The position numbers and the translations under genes are program-made. From positions 186,001 through 250,000 of the forward strand of contig JAQUPZ010000003.1 in the NCBI GenBank assembly GCA_028716365.1: a stretch of 64,000 nucleotides of DNA, written 5' to 3'. This document shows positions 16,390 through 26,078 of this stretch, piece after piece. Position 1 is the stretch's first letter; every line of letters starts with the position of its first letter. The notes below the pieces were generated by a model, which was not told the DNA's origin, ran no database searches, and was given only the letters and a program-made list of their open reading frames with translations. This stretch comes from Kiritimatiellia bacterium. GTDB taxonomy: Bacteria > Verrucomicrobiota > Kiritimatiellia > UBA8416 > YA12-FULL-48-11.

Positions 16390-19300
16390 ATGAATGATAA
16401 TCCTCGTTTATTGATAAATATTTTGCTTGGTCCTGATGAAGGGAAGACTTTTGTCCTTGAGGATACCTGTTTTCTGGGCAGACAGGAGAAATGTCTGGTC
16501 AGGTTGACTGATCCTGCCATAGAGCCATTGCACGCCCGTATAACACTCCGCGGAGATTCATTTACTCTGACAGATCTTTCCGGAAAAAACGATTTAAAGG
16601 TAAACAATCGCCTGGTTAAATCCATCAAACTAGTTCCCGGGGATACAATCAATGTTGGTACTACGGTCATAAAAATTGAGGAGTACAAAGAGAAGGCAAA
16701 GCAGGAAGATGATGTAAATCCAAGGACAGAGATCGTTTTTGTGAAAGAGAAACGTGAAGATGATACGTTAGAAAGAATTGAGCGACCCGAACAACCTCGT
16801 CAGGAGGTTGTTGAAGAGAAGAAAGCACGGAAGTTTGTTCCTGAGACGCGAAGAAGCGATGTCACAGAGAGAAAACATCAAGATTTGCCGCCTGTTTCCG
16901 GAAAGACCTTGGATCAAATGCCCTCCATGAGCGGTCAATCGGCGGTTGATGCGTTTCTGAAGGCTTCAAAAATGTCTGCAGCAAATAAGACACGGTCGAG
17001 GTATATAGGTCTTATTGTTTTCCTGTCGATTCTTGGTGTTGCACTTGCTTTTTTTGCGATTTATCTAATCTCAACCCAGCGTTTGGTTGAAAAAGAATTT
17101 AATGACGCTTTCAAATTTGCGGAGGCAAATCCCGGTTCATTGAATTTAATTATTGAAAGATATAAAAAACTCAGAAACCAGTCCGGGTGGGCAGTTCCGA
17201 AAATACGAAAGTATCTTGATTCGGAAATAGAAAAACTTGTTGCCGAAGTTGCCATGCAGGAGGCGGAACTAACGACTTTGCTTAAGCAGTTGGATAATCG
17301 TGCAGCTGATCTTGTGGCGAAGCAGGCTTATGGCGAGGCTGTTGATGTCTACAGTAAATCCAGCGGAAAATATCGTGATCGTGTCCTGGACCTGCGGAAA
17401 AGTGCGATTGAGAATATTGTACGACAGTCTGCGGATCATACGGAAAAAATAAAGAAACAACAAACGGAGAAGGAGCAGCAACTCAAAGCAGAAAACGAAA
17501 AACGTAACAAGATAAAACTCGACAGGATTCTGCTGGAAGTTGTTCAATCTCTTGTTGATGGTGAATGTGACACTGCGGTCAAATTACTGGAGGAACTGGT
17601 TGCGGATGGTACTTATGCTCCCATCAGGGTACAGGCTGATGAAGCGCTGACGACGGCCAGACTTCTCCGCACAATAGACCGGATGCAGGCTGTTAAGGCG
17701 GGGAACCGTCCTCTGCCGGGTGCCAATGCGGTAATTACTAATGCTGATCCGTCAGGGACGCAGATAAATCTATCGCCTGTTATCAGCGCCTTGCTTGCCA
17801 TACGCAAAGCTGATCCATGGGAGGCCCGTGTCCAGCTTGAAAAAGCCAAAGACCATCTTCTCTATGCAACTCTGCTGGAGCGGACAAAGATGTCGGATGA
17901 AGAGTTGAAGATTGAGAAAGAAGCCATCCGCGGGTTTGCCGCCATATGGAGTACAATCGTTGGCAAACAGGTGACAACCATTCCCCGGACGGTTGATTGT
18001 ATTACGCAGTGGAACGATGTGACGCGGAATATGAGCGGGGAAGGGATCGAGAAGATGTCTTCCGAAGTCAAGGCATACCAGAAAAAATATGGCAAGACGA
18101 TGTTTGTCAGAAAATATTTGGAGCTTTTTGCGGCCATTAGTGCAAGCGTCAATACCGTTGCATTGGCGAAAGAGCCGGTTGTTATAGGAACCAAGGGGTC
18201 TGGCCTTGGTGACGGGAAAATAATACAGGCTGAAAAAAACACCTTTTTTGTAGAGTCAGACAATGACATTCCTGAAGGTGCGGGTTACAGCATGGGTTTG
18301 TTTACGGAGAAGACTGTTTTTAATATTGGCACTAATAAGATTGAAGCTGCCCGTGTTAATGTACGTGCAGCGTTGCCGTTTAAAGTTTTGAGCAAGAAAC
18401 AAGCTTCATTTTCACTGCCTGAGGCTTTGAAGGTTGAGCCTCCGGTTATTGGTGACCGTGTGCTTATCGAAAAGGACCTGCAGGTTGGTTCGAGAATAAT
18501 ATCGGTCCTTCCAAAATCTATTTCGTATAAAATATTTTATGATTATTTTGAGGGAGAACTTACTAATTTATGGAAACATGCTATTGGTGCAGCAAAGATA
18601 GAAAGAGGCCGTTTATCAATAGACCGTAGTTCTGCAGTGCCGGACCTGCTTAAGAAAGATGAAATTAAAGCTGATTTACAGCTTCAACTGGAGATTGGGT
18701 CAGATCCGGTCAAAGTTGATTTTGATCTGCTGAGGAAGGCGGAAGGCGGAATCAGTGTCGGTATAGGCGATGTTGAATTCCTGATTGGAACAGTTGACGG
18801 CAGAAAATCTGGTATTTATGTAAAAGGTAATCTTGTAAAACCAATGGTGTTCATGCGACCTACGTCGCCTCCTGTTCCGCAAAGGGTTGTTATGATAAAA
18901 GGTCAATCTTTTGCATATGTGGCGGTTGGTAAAACCAGCGCCGAGTGTAAAGTAAGTCCTTCAGTGGGAGAGTCCCAGGTCAACCGAATATTGTTTTCCT
19001 GTGATACCAAAATATCGATTGATGATGTGGTGGTTTCGTTACTTAAAGGTTCCGGCGGGGCAGATATTGCGGCGGTAAGCCAGGATGGACGCGAATTCCT
19101 TCTTAGTAAAGGTTATGAAAATGAGTGGGAAAATATGGTCCGTGGACAGATGGTTTATGTTTTCGGGTTGAATGAGCGGGGAGAACCGCAAATGGTGAGT
19201 ACAGCAAAGGTCGAAGGTTTTATTTCAGCTGATAAAATGCTTTGTACGGTAACGGAGGGAAGGGTATCTGGCATACGGGAAACAGGCTGGCTTTCTCCTG

Positions 19301-20673
19301 ATATAATGTTTGTACCGGAAAGTAAATCATCGATTGCCCAGGAGCAGAGTAAAATACATGCTGTACATGCTCCAACAGTGTTGCATGGGATGGTTGAGAG
19401 CGGGAAAGCCGGTGCTTTTACAGTTATTCCTGATATGGTGGGGGCAAAAATTGATGGTGAAGGATTCTTCTGCGTGGCAAACAGTCTTGTGATTAATCCT
19501 GAAACGGGTGAAAAGCTTGCCACTTGGGTCGGGAAAGAGGTGCGTTGTGAGTTTCTCGCTACCGATGAAGCCGGCAGGGTGAAATGCAGGCCGCCAGCCG
19601 GGTTTCCTGTGTCTGGATTGATAAGCAATGGTGTTCTTTTATCACGTCAATTATTCACCGGGACTGCAAGGATTGATCTGCCAGGTAAGATGGTGCTTGC
19701 CTCGGTATCTGCGGTAACAACCAAACAACCATTCTGGGCGGTTATGAACGGTGACTGGAAGGAAAAGTCTGAAGGTATTTCCAGCGTATGGAATCTGAAA
19801 ACAAATTTACCTCCAATGCTTGTTACCAGGGAAACATTTGACGGCAATGTCCAGTATGATCTCGCCGTCAGGGTGGAAAATGAAGGGAAAACACCGCGTG
19901 ATGATTGGGTGAAGGATCTGATGGTGCAGCTTGATTTCGCGGGTGGAGAGAAGGGGTTGACGTTTGCAATCGGTGCCGGGACGTCCGGGGGTATCTTGGT
20001 ACATGGACGTACTATGGGCATGAAAAAAGATAAGAAGAATACAAAAGTAATCGAAGATATTGGATTCGGACGGTTGGGTGACTTGGGCGCAAATGCGGAA
20101 ATAAAGGTTGAACAGTATGCGGAAAGCAGTATGCCGTCCTTGATTCTTGGTAACAATTATGATGTCAGAATTCGGCGAGTTGACGATGTCGTGACTTTTT
20201 ATATCAATGGTAAAAGGCTTGCGTATGTGCGTTGTTCTGAATTCAGGGGAGGAGTCGTTCTAATGGTTTCTGCTCCTGGAAGAACTTTGAGTATTGGGCG
20301 GGTTTCTACGCGGGAAATATCTTCGACATGCCGGACGCCGGTAAGTGAACCACTTTTAGGCGAATTCGGCTATGTCCTGTGGAGCGATGCCGCTGGTATT
20401 CTTATTGATACGGCCATGATGGGAATTGCCCAGAATGAACCTATTAGCATTGTTTCAGTTGATAAGGTCGTTGAAGGAGAGAAATCCAAGACAGTGTTCC
20501 TGAAAAGGATAGCTTTATGTACTGTGAAGGAAATTGGGCCGATGACGGCAATCATTCAGCGAAATGATGCTGGTGAGCCGATAAAGAAAGGCATGAAAGT
20601 TTTACGGGGTACTCAGCCGTTGTCATTTCATTTTACCGATACCAGGCTTGGTAATATTGACGAAGGGTTGTGA
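16390..20673 (+). CDS. very large FHA-domain membrane protein, unknown function
   Basis: 1427 residues. An N-terminal FHA domain (about 1-98) has Gly30-Arg31 and His48, but its phosphothreonine-contact loop is degenerate (SGKNDLKVNNR). A charged linker leads to one transmembrane helix at 205-228. A coiled-coil/helical stretch rich in Glu, Lys and Gln follows to about 390, then about 1000 residues of mainly beta character with two segments that look like lectin or LamG-type sandwiches (near 725-840 and 1140-1310). The topology is FHA inside, bulk outside. It starts a rightward run with only 12 bp to trpF, so it may be cotranscribed with tryptophan genes. I do not recognise a family for the external part. 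Confidence 0.75.
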   Translation: MNDNPRLLINILLGPDEGKTFVLEDTCFLGRQEKCLVRLTDPAIEPLHARITLRGDSFTLTDLSGKNDLKVNNRLVKSIKLVPGDTINVGTTVIKIEEYKEKAKQEDDVNPRTEIVFVKEKREDDTLERIERPEQPRQEVVEEKKARKFVPETRRSDVTERKHQDLPPVSGKTLDQMPSMSGQSAVDAFLKASKMSAANKTRSRYIGLIVFLSILGVALAFFAIYLISTQRLVEKEFNDAFKFAEANPGSLNLIIERYKKLRNQSGWAVPKIRKYLDSEIEKLVAEVAMQEAELTTLLKQLDNRAADLVAKQAYGEAVDVYSKSSGKYRDRVLDLRKSAIENIVRQSADHTEKIKKQQTEKEQQLKAENEKRNKIKLDRILLEVVQSLVDGECDTAVKLLEELVADGTYAPIRVQADEALTTARLLRTIDRMQAVKAGNRPLPGANAVITNADPSGTQINLSPVISALLAIRKADPWEARVQLEKAKDHLLYATLLERTKMSDEELKIEKEAIRGFAAIWSTIVGKQVTTIPRTVDCITQWNDVTRNMSGEGIEKMSSEVKAYQKKYGKTMFVRKYLELFAAISASVNTVALAKEPVVIGTKGSGLGDGKIIQAEKNTFFVESDNDIPEGAGYSMGLFTEKTVFNIGTNKIEAARVNVRAALPFKVLSKKQASFSLPEALKVEPPVIGDRVLIEKDLQVGSRIISVLPKSISYKIFYDYFEGELTNLWKHAIGAAKIERGRLSIDRSSAVPDLLKKDEIKADLQLQLEIGSDPVKVDFDLLRKAEGGISVGIGDVEFLIGTVDGRKSGIYVKGNLVKPMVFMRPTSPPVPQRVVMIKGQSFAYVAVGKTSAECKVSPSVGESQVNRILFSCDTKISIDDVVVSLLKGSGGADIAAVSQDGREFLLSKGYENEWENMVRGQMVYVFGLNERGEPQMVSTAKVEGFISADKMLCTVTEGRVSGIRETGWLSPDIMFVPESKSSIAQEQSKIHAVHAPTVLHGMVESGKAGAFTVIPDMVGAKIDGEGFFCVANSLVINPETGEKLATWVGKEVRCEFLATDEAGRVKCRPPAGFPVSGLISNGVLLSRQLFTGTARIDLPGKMVLASVSAVTTKQPFWAVMNGDWKEKSEGISSVWNLKTNLPPMLVTRETFDGNVQYDLAVRVENEGKTPRDDWVKDLMVQLDFAGGEKGLTFAIGAGTSGGILVHGRTMGMKKDKKNTKVIEDIGFGRLGDLGANAEIKVEQYAESSMPSLILGNNYDVRIRRVDDVVTFYINGKRLAYVRCSEFRGGVVLMVSAPGRTLSIGRVSTREISSTCRTPVSEPLLGEFGYVLWSDAAGILIDTAMMGIAQNEPISIVSVDKVVEGEKSKTVFLKRIALCTVKEIGPMTAIIQRNDAGEPIKKGMKVLRGTQPLSFHFTDTRLGNIDEGL

Positions 20674-20685
20674 CATGGCTGCGTC

Positions 20686-21306
20686 ATGAGTGTAGAAGTC
20701 AAGATATGCGGTATAACAAACAGAGATGATGCCCTGTGTGCTCTTGATCTCGGCGCTGATTACCTCGGATTCGTCCTGTATGCAAAATCTCCAAGAGCAA
20801 TAACAGCCAAATCGCTTTCAAAATTACTTGATGCATTAAATTGTAAATGTAAAGCCATCGGAGTGTTTGTAAATGAGTGCCGTGCTCAGGTTGAAAAGAT
20901 AGCTGTTGATTGCGGACTCCATGCTGTTCAAATTCATGGTGATGAATTATTTTCAGAGTTTATTCATTTTCCTGTCCCGGTCTGGCGGGCGGTTAAGTTT
21001 GTCGCAGGGGCTTGGAATCCCTTGCCAGAGAGATGGAAGGCGGCCAGATATGTTGTTGATTCATCTGTTCCCGGAATGTATGGTGGAACTGGTGTTGCAG
21101 GTAATTGGAAGGAAGCGGCTTGTTTTGTTAATAAGCATCCGTCAATGTTATCGGGCGGGTTGACGCCGGAAAATGTTTCTGAAGCCATAAGGATTGTAAG
21201 GCCTACTGGAGTTGATACAGCCAGCGGTGTTGAATTACGGCCCGGGAAGAAGGATGTTGGGAAACTGGAAATATTTTTGAGAAAAGTAAAGGCAGAACAG
21301 CTATGA
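20686..21306 (+). CDS. trpF: phosphoribosylanthranilate isomerase TrpF
   Basis: A 206-residue TIM-barrel enzyme of tryptophan synthesis, converting N-(5-phosphoribosyl)anthranilate to CdRP. KICGIT at 6-11 supplies the catalytic Cys. The phosphate-binding loops near the C-terminus ([10 protein letters not shown] and DTASGVE, with the general-acid Asp) are intact. The last four bases overlap the trpB start (ATGA), showing translational coupling. trpC, trpD and trpE are not in the window, so the pathway is split on the chromosome. Confidence 0.95.
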   Translation: MSVEVKICGITNRDDALCALDLGADYLGFVLYAKSPRAITAKSLSKLLDALNCKCKAIGVFVNECRAQVEKIAVDCGLHAVQIHGDELFSEFIHFPVPVWRAVKFVAGAWNPLPERWKAARYVVDSSVPGMYGGTGVAGNWKEAACFVNKHPSMLSGGLTPENVSEAIRIVRPTGVDTASGVELRPGKKDVGKLEIFLRKVKAEQL

Positions 21307-22490
21307 ATGAACAGTGCGATGAGAAGGGACATTTTGGAGAATATGGTGGACGGTATGTGGCCGAAACACTGATGCCTGCCCTTCTCGAATTGGAAAAAGC
21401 ATATAAAGAAGCCAAGTCAGACCCTGAATTTATGTCAGAGTTTCGCAGGCTTCTTGTCGATTATGTCGGACGTCCGTCACCACTCTATTTTGCTGAGCGA
21501 CTTACCGAAGCTTGGGGTGGTGCAAAAATTTATCTTAAACGGGAAGATCTCAACCATACCGGGGCACACAAGATTAACAACACGCTTGGACAGGCCTTGC
21601 TGGCCAGAAGAATGGGAAAACGAAGACTAATGGCGGAGACTGGTGCTGGACAACACGGTGTGGCTACAGCCACTGTAGCAGCACTTTTCGGGATGGAATG
21701 TGTTGTTTACATGGGAGAGGAAGATATTGTGAGGCAGGAACCTAATGTCAAGAGGATGAAACTTCTTAATGCCAGGGTTGTTCCTGTGACAAGTGGCACA
21801 AAAACGCTTAAAGATGCAATGAGCGAAGCTATGCGCGCATGGGCAGCAGAGGTCCAAACCATGTTTTATGTGATCGGTACAGTGGCTGGTCCTCATCCAT
21901 ATCCCGTGATGGTGAGGGATTTTCAGAGCGTGATAGGGGAGGAAACGCGAAAACAAATAATGGAAAAAGAAGGACGTCTGCCGGATACAATTATCGCCTG
22001 TGTTGGCGGCGGGAGCAATGCCGCAGGAATTTTCTATCCGTTTATCGGTGAACCTGTCGTGAACCTGGTGGGGGTGGAAGCGGCAGGTTTAGGTATAGGG
22101 ACTGGAAAACATGCGGCCAGTATCGGGGCCGGTCAGGCAGGGATTCTTCATGGATGTAAAACCTATGTTCTACAGGATGCAGATGGACAGGTTTTGAATG
22201 CACATTCAATAAGTGCAGGTCTGGACTATCCCGGCGTGGGTCCCCAGCATGCATATTGGGCCGACAACGGAAAAGTCGAATATTGCAGTATAACGGATGC
22301 AGAGGCTGTTGATGCTTTCTATGAGCTGACGCGCATGGAAGGAATTATTCCGGCGTTGGAATCGGCACATGCCGTGGCTGAAGCAAAGAAACGCGCGCAG
22401 CAACTCGGGAATGAATGTGTAATTGTTGTGAATCTCTCTGGTCGTGGTGATAAGGATGTGGACAGTATTTTGAAGAATGATAAGCGATAA
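21303..22490 (+). CDS. trpB: tryptophan synthase beta subunit TrpB
   Basis: A 395-residue PLP enzyme that condenses indole with serine. Lys90 in HTGAHKINN is the Schiff-base lysine and [10 protein letters not shown] is the phosphate-binding loop. Length and motifs are those of the standard TrpB1 type that pairs with TrpA. It overlaps trpF by four bases and is followed 47 bp later by trpA. The alpha2-beta2 complex channels indole from TrpA, and both partners are encoded here. Confidence 0.97.
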   Translation: MNEQCDEKGHFGEYGGRYVAETLMPALLELEKAYKEAKSDPEFMSEFRRLLVDYVGRPSPLYFAERLTEAWGGAKIYLKREDLNHTGAHKINNTLGQALLARRMGKRRLMAETGAGQHGVATATVAALFGMECVVYMGEEDIVRQEPNVKRMKLLNARVVPVTSGTKTLKDAMSEAMRAWAAEVQTMFYVIGTVAGPHPYPVMVRDFQSVIGEETRKQIMEKEGRLPDTIIACVGGGSNAAGIFYPFIGEPVVNLVGVEAAGLGIGTGKHAASIGAGQAGILHGCKTYVLQDADGQVLNAHSISAGLDYPGVGPQHAYWADNGKVEYCSITDAEAVDAFYELTRMEGIIPALESAHAVAEAKKRAQQLGNECVIVVNLSGRGDKDVDSILKNDKR

Positions 22491-22537
22491 ATGCTCTATC
22501 TTAACAAAAACTTTTCTTATCAAAAGGTTAAGTACGG

Positions 22538-23308
22538 ATGAACAGGATTGTAAAGAAGTTTGAGGAATTAAAAAAAGCGGGCAAGAAGGGATTGGTCGGG
22601 TACTTGACGGCAGGAGACCCGGACGTTGAGGTATCCGAACGGAACATTCGCACTGCAATAGAAGGCGGTCTTGATGTTCTTGAACTTGGCGTGCCCTTTT
22701 CTGATCCTACTGCTGATGGGCCTGTAATTCAGGAAGCTTCCCAGCGTGCGCTGGCTGGAAACATGACTGTTGCAAAAGCCCTGAAAATGGTTTCCAACAT
22801 CCGTCGTTATTCAAATTTGCCAGTCATATTATTTGGATATGCGAATCCGTTTTTCAGGTATGGATATAATAGAATTTGTGCAGATGCGGCCTCATCCGGA
22901 GTTGATGGCATGTTGATTGTTGATTTGCCTTTTGAAGAATCCGGAGAGCTCCTCCCTTATATAAATGAACACGAAATGTGTTTCATTCCTCTAATTGCGC
23001 CTACGACTTCTGGTGAGCGTTCTGGCAGAGTTCTGAAAGATGCGCGTGGTTTTGTGTATTATATCATGGTTACAGGAGTCACAGGGGCGAGGAAAGAGAT
23101 CGCTGGTGATATTATTAGACGTGTGGAGGAACTTCGTAGGTATACTTCATTGCCAATAGCTGTTGGATTTGGTGTAAGCAACGGAAAACAGGCGCGTCTT
23201 GTCGGAGAATCAGCAGATGCTGTTGTCGTAGGGAGTGCACTGGTAAAAGCAGCCAAAGAGGGTTGTTTGGCGGACTTGGTCAAGGATTTGAGAATCGCAT
23301 TAGGGTAA
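22538..23308 (+). CDS. trpA: tryptophan synthase alpha subunit TrpA
   Basis: A 256-residue TIM barrel that cleaves indole-3-glycerol phosphate to indole and glyceraldehyde 3-phosphate. Glu49 in LELGVPFSDP and Asp60 are the catalytic acids. The loop with TGVTGARKE and the phosphate site GFGVSNG are intact. It follows trpB with AAGG before the ATG. Downstream, a thioesterase and an aminopeptidase continue in the same direction with no visible terminator. Confidence 0.97.
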   Translation: MNRIVKKFEELKKAGKKGLVGYLTAGDPDVEVSERNIRTAIEGGLDVLELGVPFSDPTADGPVIQEASQRALAGNMTVAKALKMVSNIRRYSNLPVILFGYANPFFRYGYNRICADAASSGVDGMLIVDLPFEESGELLPYINEHEMCFIPLIAPTTSGERSGRVLKDARGFVYYIMVTGVTGARKEIAGDIIRRVEELRRYTSLPIAVGFGVSNGKQARLVGESADAVVVGSALVKAAKEGCLADLVKDLRIALG

Positions 23309-23360
23309 AAATGGCGGGTAGTGGAGCGAGAACCTTTGTGACAGAGATTGCTATTGAGTG

Positions 23361-23774
23361 ATGGTTATGGAGAAAAGAATTTTCAGACATTCTGTAAGAG
23401 TTCCGTATGCGCATGTGGATCAGATGGGTTTTGTGTATTACGCCAATTATTTTGTCTATTTCGAAATGGCACGGGCGGAGTTATTGCGTGAAGCTGGAAT
23501 GCCGTACACTGATATGGAAAAGCGGGGAGTAATGTTGCCGGTGGTTACGGCAAACTGTGAGTATAAAAAACCGGCGCACTTTGATGATCTGTTGAATATA
23601 GAAACTCGCTGTACTGCAATCAACGGCACGCGCCTTCGTATCGAATATGTAATTACCAGGGGAGACAACGTTATTGTCACGGGTTATACTGAGCATATAT
23701 GCATGTCTTCTGAAGGTAAGGTTCTCAGGCCTGTTCCTGAGCTTAAAAAGCTAATCCATGGTACGGATATATGA
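23361..23774 (+). CDS. 4-hydroxybenzoyl-CoA thioesterase family (YbgC-like) acyl-CoA thioesterase
   Basis: About 137 residues forming a single hotdog domain. VRVPYAHVDQMGFVYYANY contains the conserved aspartate and the tyrosine-rich helix start of the YbgC branch. Members hydrolyse short-chain or aromatic acyl-CoA esters and, beside Tol-Pal genes, act at the envelope; no tol genes are seen here. The start may be the ATG at 23361 or the one at 23367. The final four bases overlap the next gene (ATGA), so the two are translationally coupled. Confidence 0.85.
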   Translation: MVMEKRIFRHSVRVPYAHVDQMGFVYYANYFVYFEMARAELLREAGMPYTDMEKRGVMLPVVTANCEYKKPAHFDDLLNIETRCTAINGTRLRIEYVITRGDNVIVTGYTEHICMSSEGKVLRPVPELKKLIHGTDI

Positions 23775-24859
23775 ACGATCCAAGAATCAGAAACCATGCC
23801 AGAATACTGGTTAACTATTCAATAGGTACGCGTAAAGCTGATACTGTTGGCGTAAATGGAAATGTACTTGCCGAGCCTCTGATTGTTTCTATTTACGAAG
23901 AATTGATCAAGGCAGGTGCTTTCCCTGTAATACGGATGTTACCTGAAGGGGTATCAGAGATTTTATTTCGCAAAGGACAACCGCATCATTTTCGAACCAT
24001 CATTCCGTTCCAATATGCATACGCTCGATGCATGGATGCGACGATAGGGATTACATCGGAGGAAAATACCAGGAGTTTGTCGGCTGTTGATCCAAAAAAG
24101 CAGGCTCTAATGTCCAAGACAATGAAACCGGTCGCGGATATTCGCAGGAAAAAAAAGTGGGTACTGACTCTTTTCCCCACAAATGCATATGCGCAGGATG
24201 CAGAGATGAGCCTCGATGATTTTGAGGATTTTGTTTACAGCGCGATATTTGCCGATGAGAAAGATCCGATTGCCCAATGGAAGGCACTCAGGAAAAGACA
24301 GGCGAAATTGATAGCCGCGCTTCGGGGAACATCCGAGATCAGGATTGTAGGAGGAGGAACTGATATCAAGTTTTCGGTGAAGAGTAGGAAATTCATTAAT
24401 TCTGATGGTCATCGTAATATGCCAAGTGGTGAAATCTTTACTGCTCCGGTTGAGAGTTCTGTTGAAGGTTTCATAGAGTACGACTATCCGGTATGCCGTT
24501 CAGGCAGGGAAATAGACGGAATTCGGCTGGTTTTCCGGAAAGGTGTTGTCGTCGAAGCAACTGCTTCGAAAAATGAAATGTTTCTTAAGGAAATGTTGAA
24601 AACGGATGCCGGTGCATTGCGTTTGGGGGAGTTTGGCATCGGTACCAACACAAGAATCCAGCGTTTTATTAAAAATATTCTATTTGATGAAAAAATCGGT
24701 GGTACTATTCATCTGGCGCTTGGTCAATCTTATGCTGAGACAGGCGGGAAAAACAAGTCAGCCATTCACTGGGATATGATAAAGGACCTTCGGAAAGGTG
24801 GCGCAATTTACATGGACGGGAAAGTGTTTCAGAAAGACGGGAAATTTCTATTATCGTAA
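23771..24859 (+). CDS. M29 family aminopeptidase
   Basis: A 362-residue cytoplasmic metallo-aminopeptidase of the thermophilic AmpS/AmpT/PepS family, which removes N-terminal residues using a pair of metal ions. Recognisable segments are the N-terminal ARILVNYSIG, the central RIVGGGTDIKFSV, and the C-terminal LGEFGIGTN, HLALGQSYAETGG and HWDMIKDL, which hold the metal-binding Glu, His and Asp residues. It is coupled to the upstream thioesterase by a four-base overlap and closes the run that begins at 16390. The gap to the convergent rnhC is 46 bp. Confidence 0.9.
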   Translation: MNDPRIRNHARILVNYSIGTRKADTVGVNGNVLAEPLIVSIYEELIKAGAFPVIRMLPEGVSEILFRKGQPHHFRTIIPFQYAYARCMDATIGITSEENTRSLSAVDPKKQALMSKTMKPVADIRRKKKWVLTLFPTNAYAQDAEMSLDDFEDFVYSAIFADEKDPIAQWKALRKRQAKLIAALRGTSEIRIVGGGTDIKFSVKSRKFINSDGHRNMPSGEIFTAPVESSVEGFIEYDYPVCRSGREIDGIRLVFRKGVVVEATASKNEMFLKEMLKTDAGALRLGEFGIGTNTRIQRFIKNILFDEKIGGTIHLALGQSYAETGGKNKSAIHWDMIKDLRKGGAIYMDGKVFQKDGKFLLS

Positions 24860-24905
24860 TCTTGTATTTTTTAAGTGGCCGCGATTATTATATTTGCCGC
24901 AAGCC

Positions 24906-25994
24906 TTATTCGGATTTTTCTAAGTTGCTTGTACGTTTGTGGTAGTGGAACTGATATGGTTTGGATACGGTCTGGCCCTCCGGTCCAAGAATGCTTCTGT
25001 CTGTCTTAAGTTCTTTCAATACGGTATCTGCTGTTTTGAAATGACATTTTGCAGTTTCGAGCAGTATTTTCGGCCCATGTTTTTTCCCGAGTTCGATCCC
25101 GGTCTGAATTACTGCAGGAGATGCTCCTTTGTGGAATTCTATTTTGTAATTCTTTTCCATTTCTTTCAAGGCGCGCAAGAAGCCTTCGCGGGCGATTATT
25201 GAAGCAGCAGCGACTGCCAAATCTGATTCGGCCTTGTGCCTCTGGATTAATTCAATCTCGCGGCCTTTTTTCATGAGCGCGCGTTTTACCTGTTCTTTGC
25301 TTCCAAACTGGTCAGAGATTGCGCGAGGGCAATCCGGAAGAATGTTGAGCATATTTTCGATGGCTCTGGCATGTGCCCAAGCGAGGATGGAATTAACATT
25401 ACGCATCTGGTGATACAAACGGTTATATGCGTTTGGACCAATTTTGATCACGGTATAACGTTTACCCAGCAGTTCTCGCAGGTCACGTCCCATTTCGATA
25501 GCTTTCTTGTCGCTGGATATATTCTTGCTGTCTTTTACATCCATTTCCCGCATGGTATCTATAAGAGTTTGGTCGATATATGCTCCTGCAACTACCAGTG
25601 GACCGAAGAAGTCTCCTTTACCGCTTTCGTCAATACCTATATGAGGTCTCGCCAAATCGGGATTCAGAACATCCTCGTAACCGAGTCCAACGGATTCAAG
25701 AACTGCGGGTTCTAACACGAACATTACAAATTCGGAGGCCTTTTTCCCCTGGACGAGACATTTCCCGCTTTTGTAAAGAGCTATTCTGCAGTCTTCGATT
25801 TCTCCGGCAATAATTGTATGTTCCATGGAAACGGGTCTATAGTTCCCCTGCTTTAGAATAGTAATGAGCGTTTTTTGCTGTTGTTCAGAAAGCTTATATG
25901 TAAATGATGTCCGTTCAACCATGTGGCGAAATGTAACAAAGCCTGATTCTCTCTGCAATTGAAGACTTTTTTCTATTGACGCTTGTTCTTCCAA
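24906..25994 (-). CDS. rnhC: ribonuclease HIII
   Basis: An enzyme that cuts the RNA strand of RNA-DNA hybrids during replication and repair. The C-terminal catalytic domain starts with GIDESGKGDFFGP (Asp122, Glu123), where the Asp-Glu-Ser-Gly-Lys-Gly-Asp signature is typical of HIII. Acidic residues in AISDQFGSK and HKAESDLAVAAAS complete the site. Residues about 30-95 are the TBP-like N-terminal substrate-binding domain that separates HIII from HII. The frame starts with a TTG at 25994; the internal ATG encoding residue 25 would give 338 residues and is an alternative. Neither has a clear Shine-Dalgarno sequence. Confidence 0.92.
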   Translation of the reverse strand: MEEQASIEKSLQLQRESGFVTFRHMVERTSFTYKLSEQQQKTLITILKQGNYRPVSMEHTIIAGEIEDCRIALYKSGKCLVQGKKASEFVMFVLEPAVLESVGLGYEDVLNPDLARPHIGIDESGKGDFFGPLVVAGAYIDQTLIDTMREMDVKDSKNISSDKKAIEMGRDLRELLGKRYTVIKIGPNAYNRLYHQMRNVNSILAWAHARAIENMLNILPDCPRAISDQFGSKEQVKRALMKKGREIELIQRHKAESDLAVAAASIIAREGFLRALKEMEKNYKIEFHKGASPAVIQTGIELGKKHGPKILLETAKCHFKTADTVLKELKTDRSILGPEGQTVSKPYQFHYHKRTSNLEKSE

Positions 25995-26078
25995 TGTCCA
26001 TACTTAATAGACTTATATTGGTATATGGTAGTTATTTAAGACTATAAGTATGCGAGAATATATTCATGGGGGATGGCG

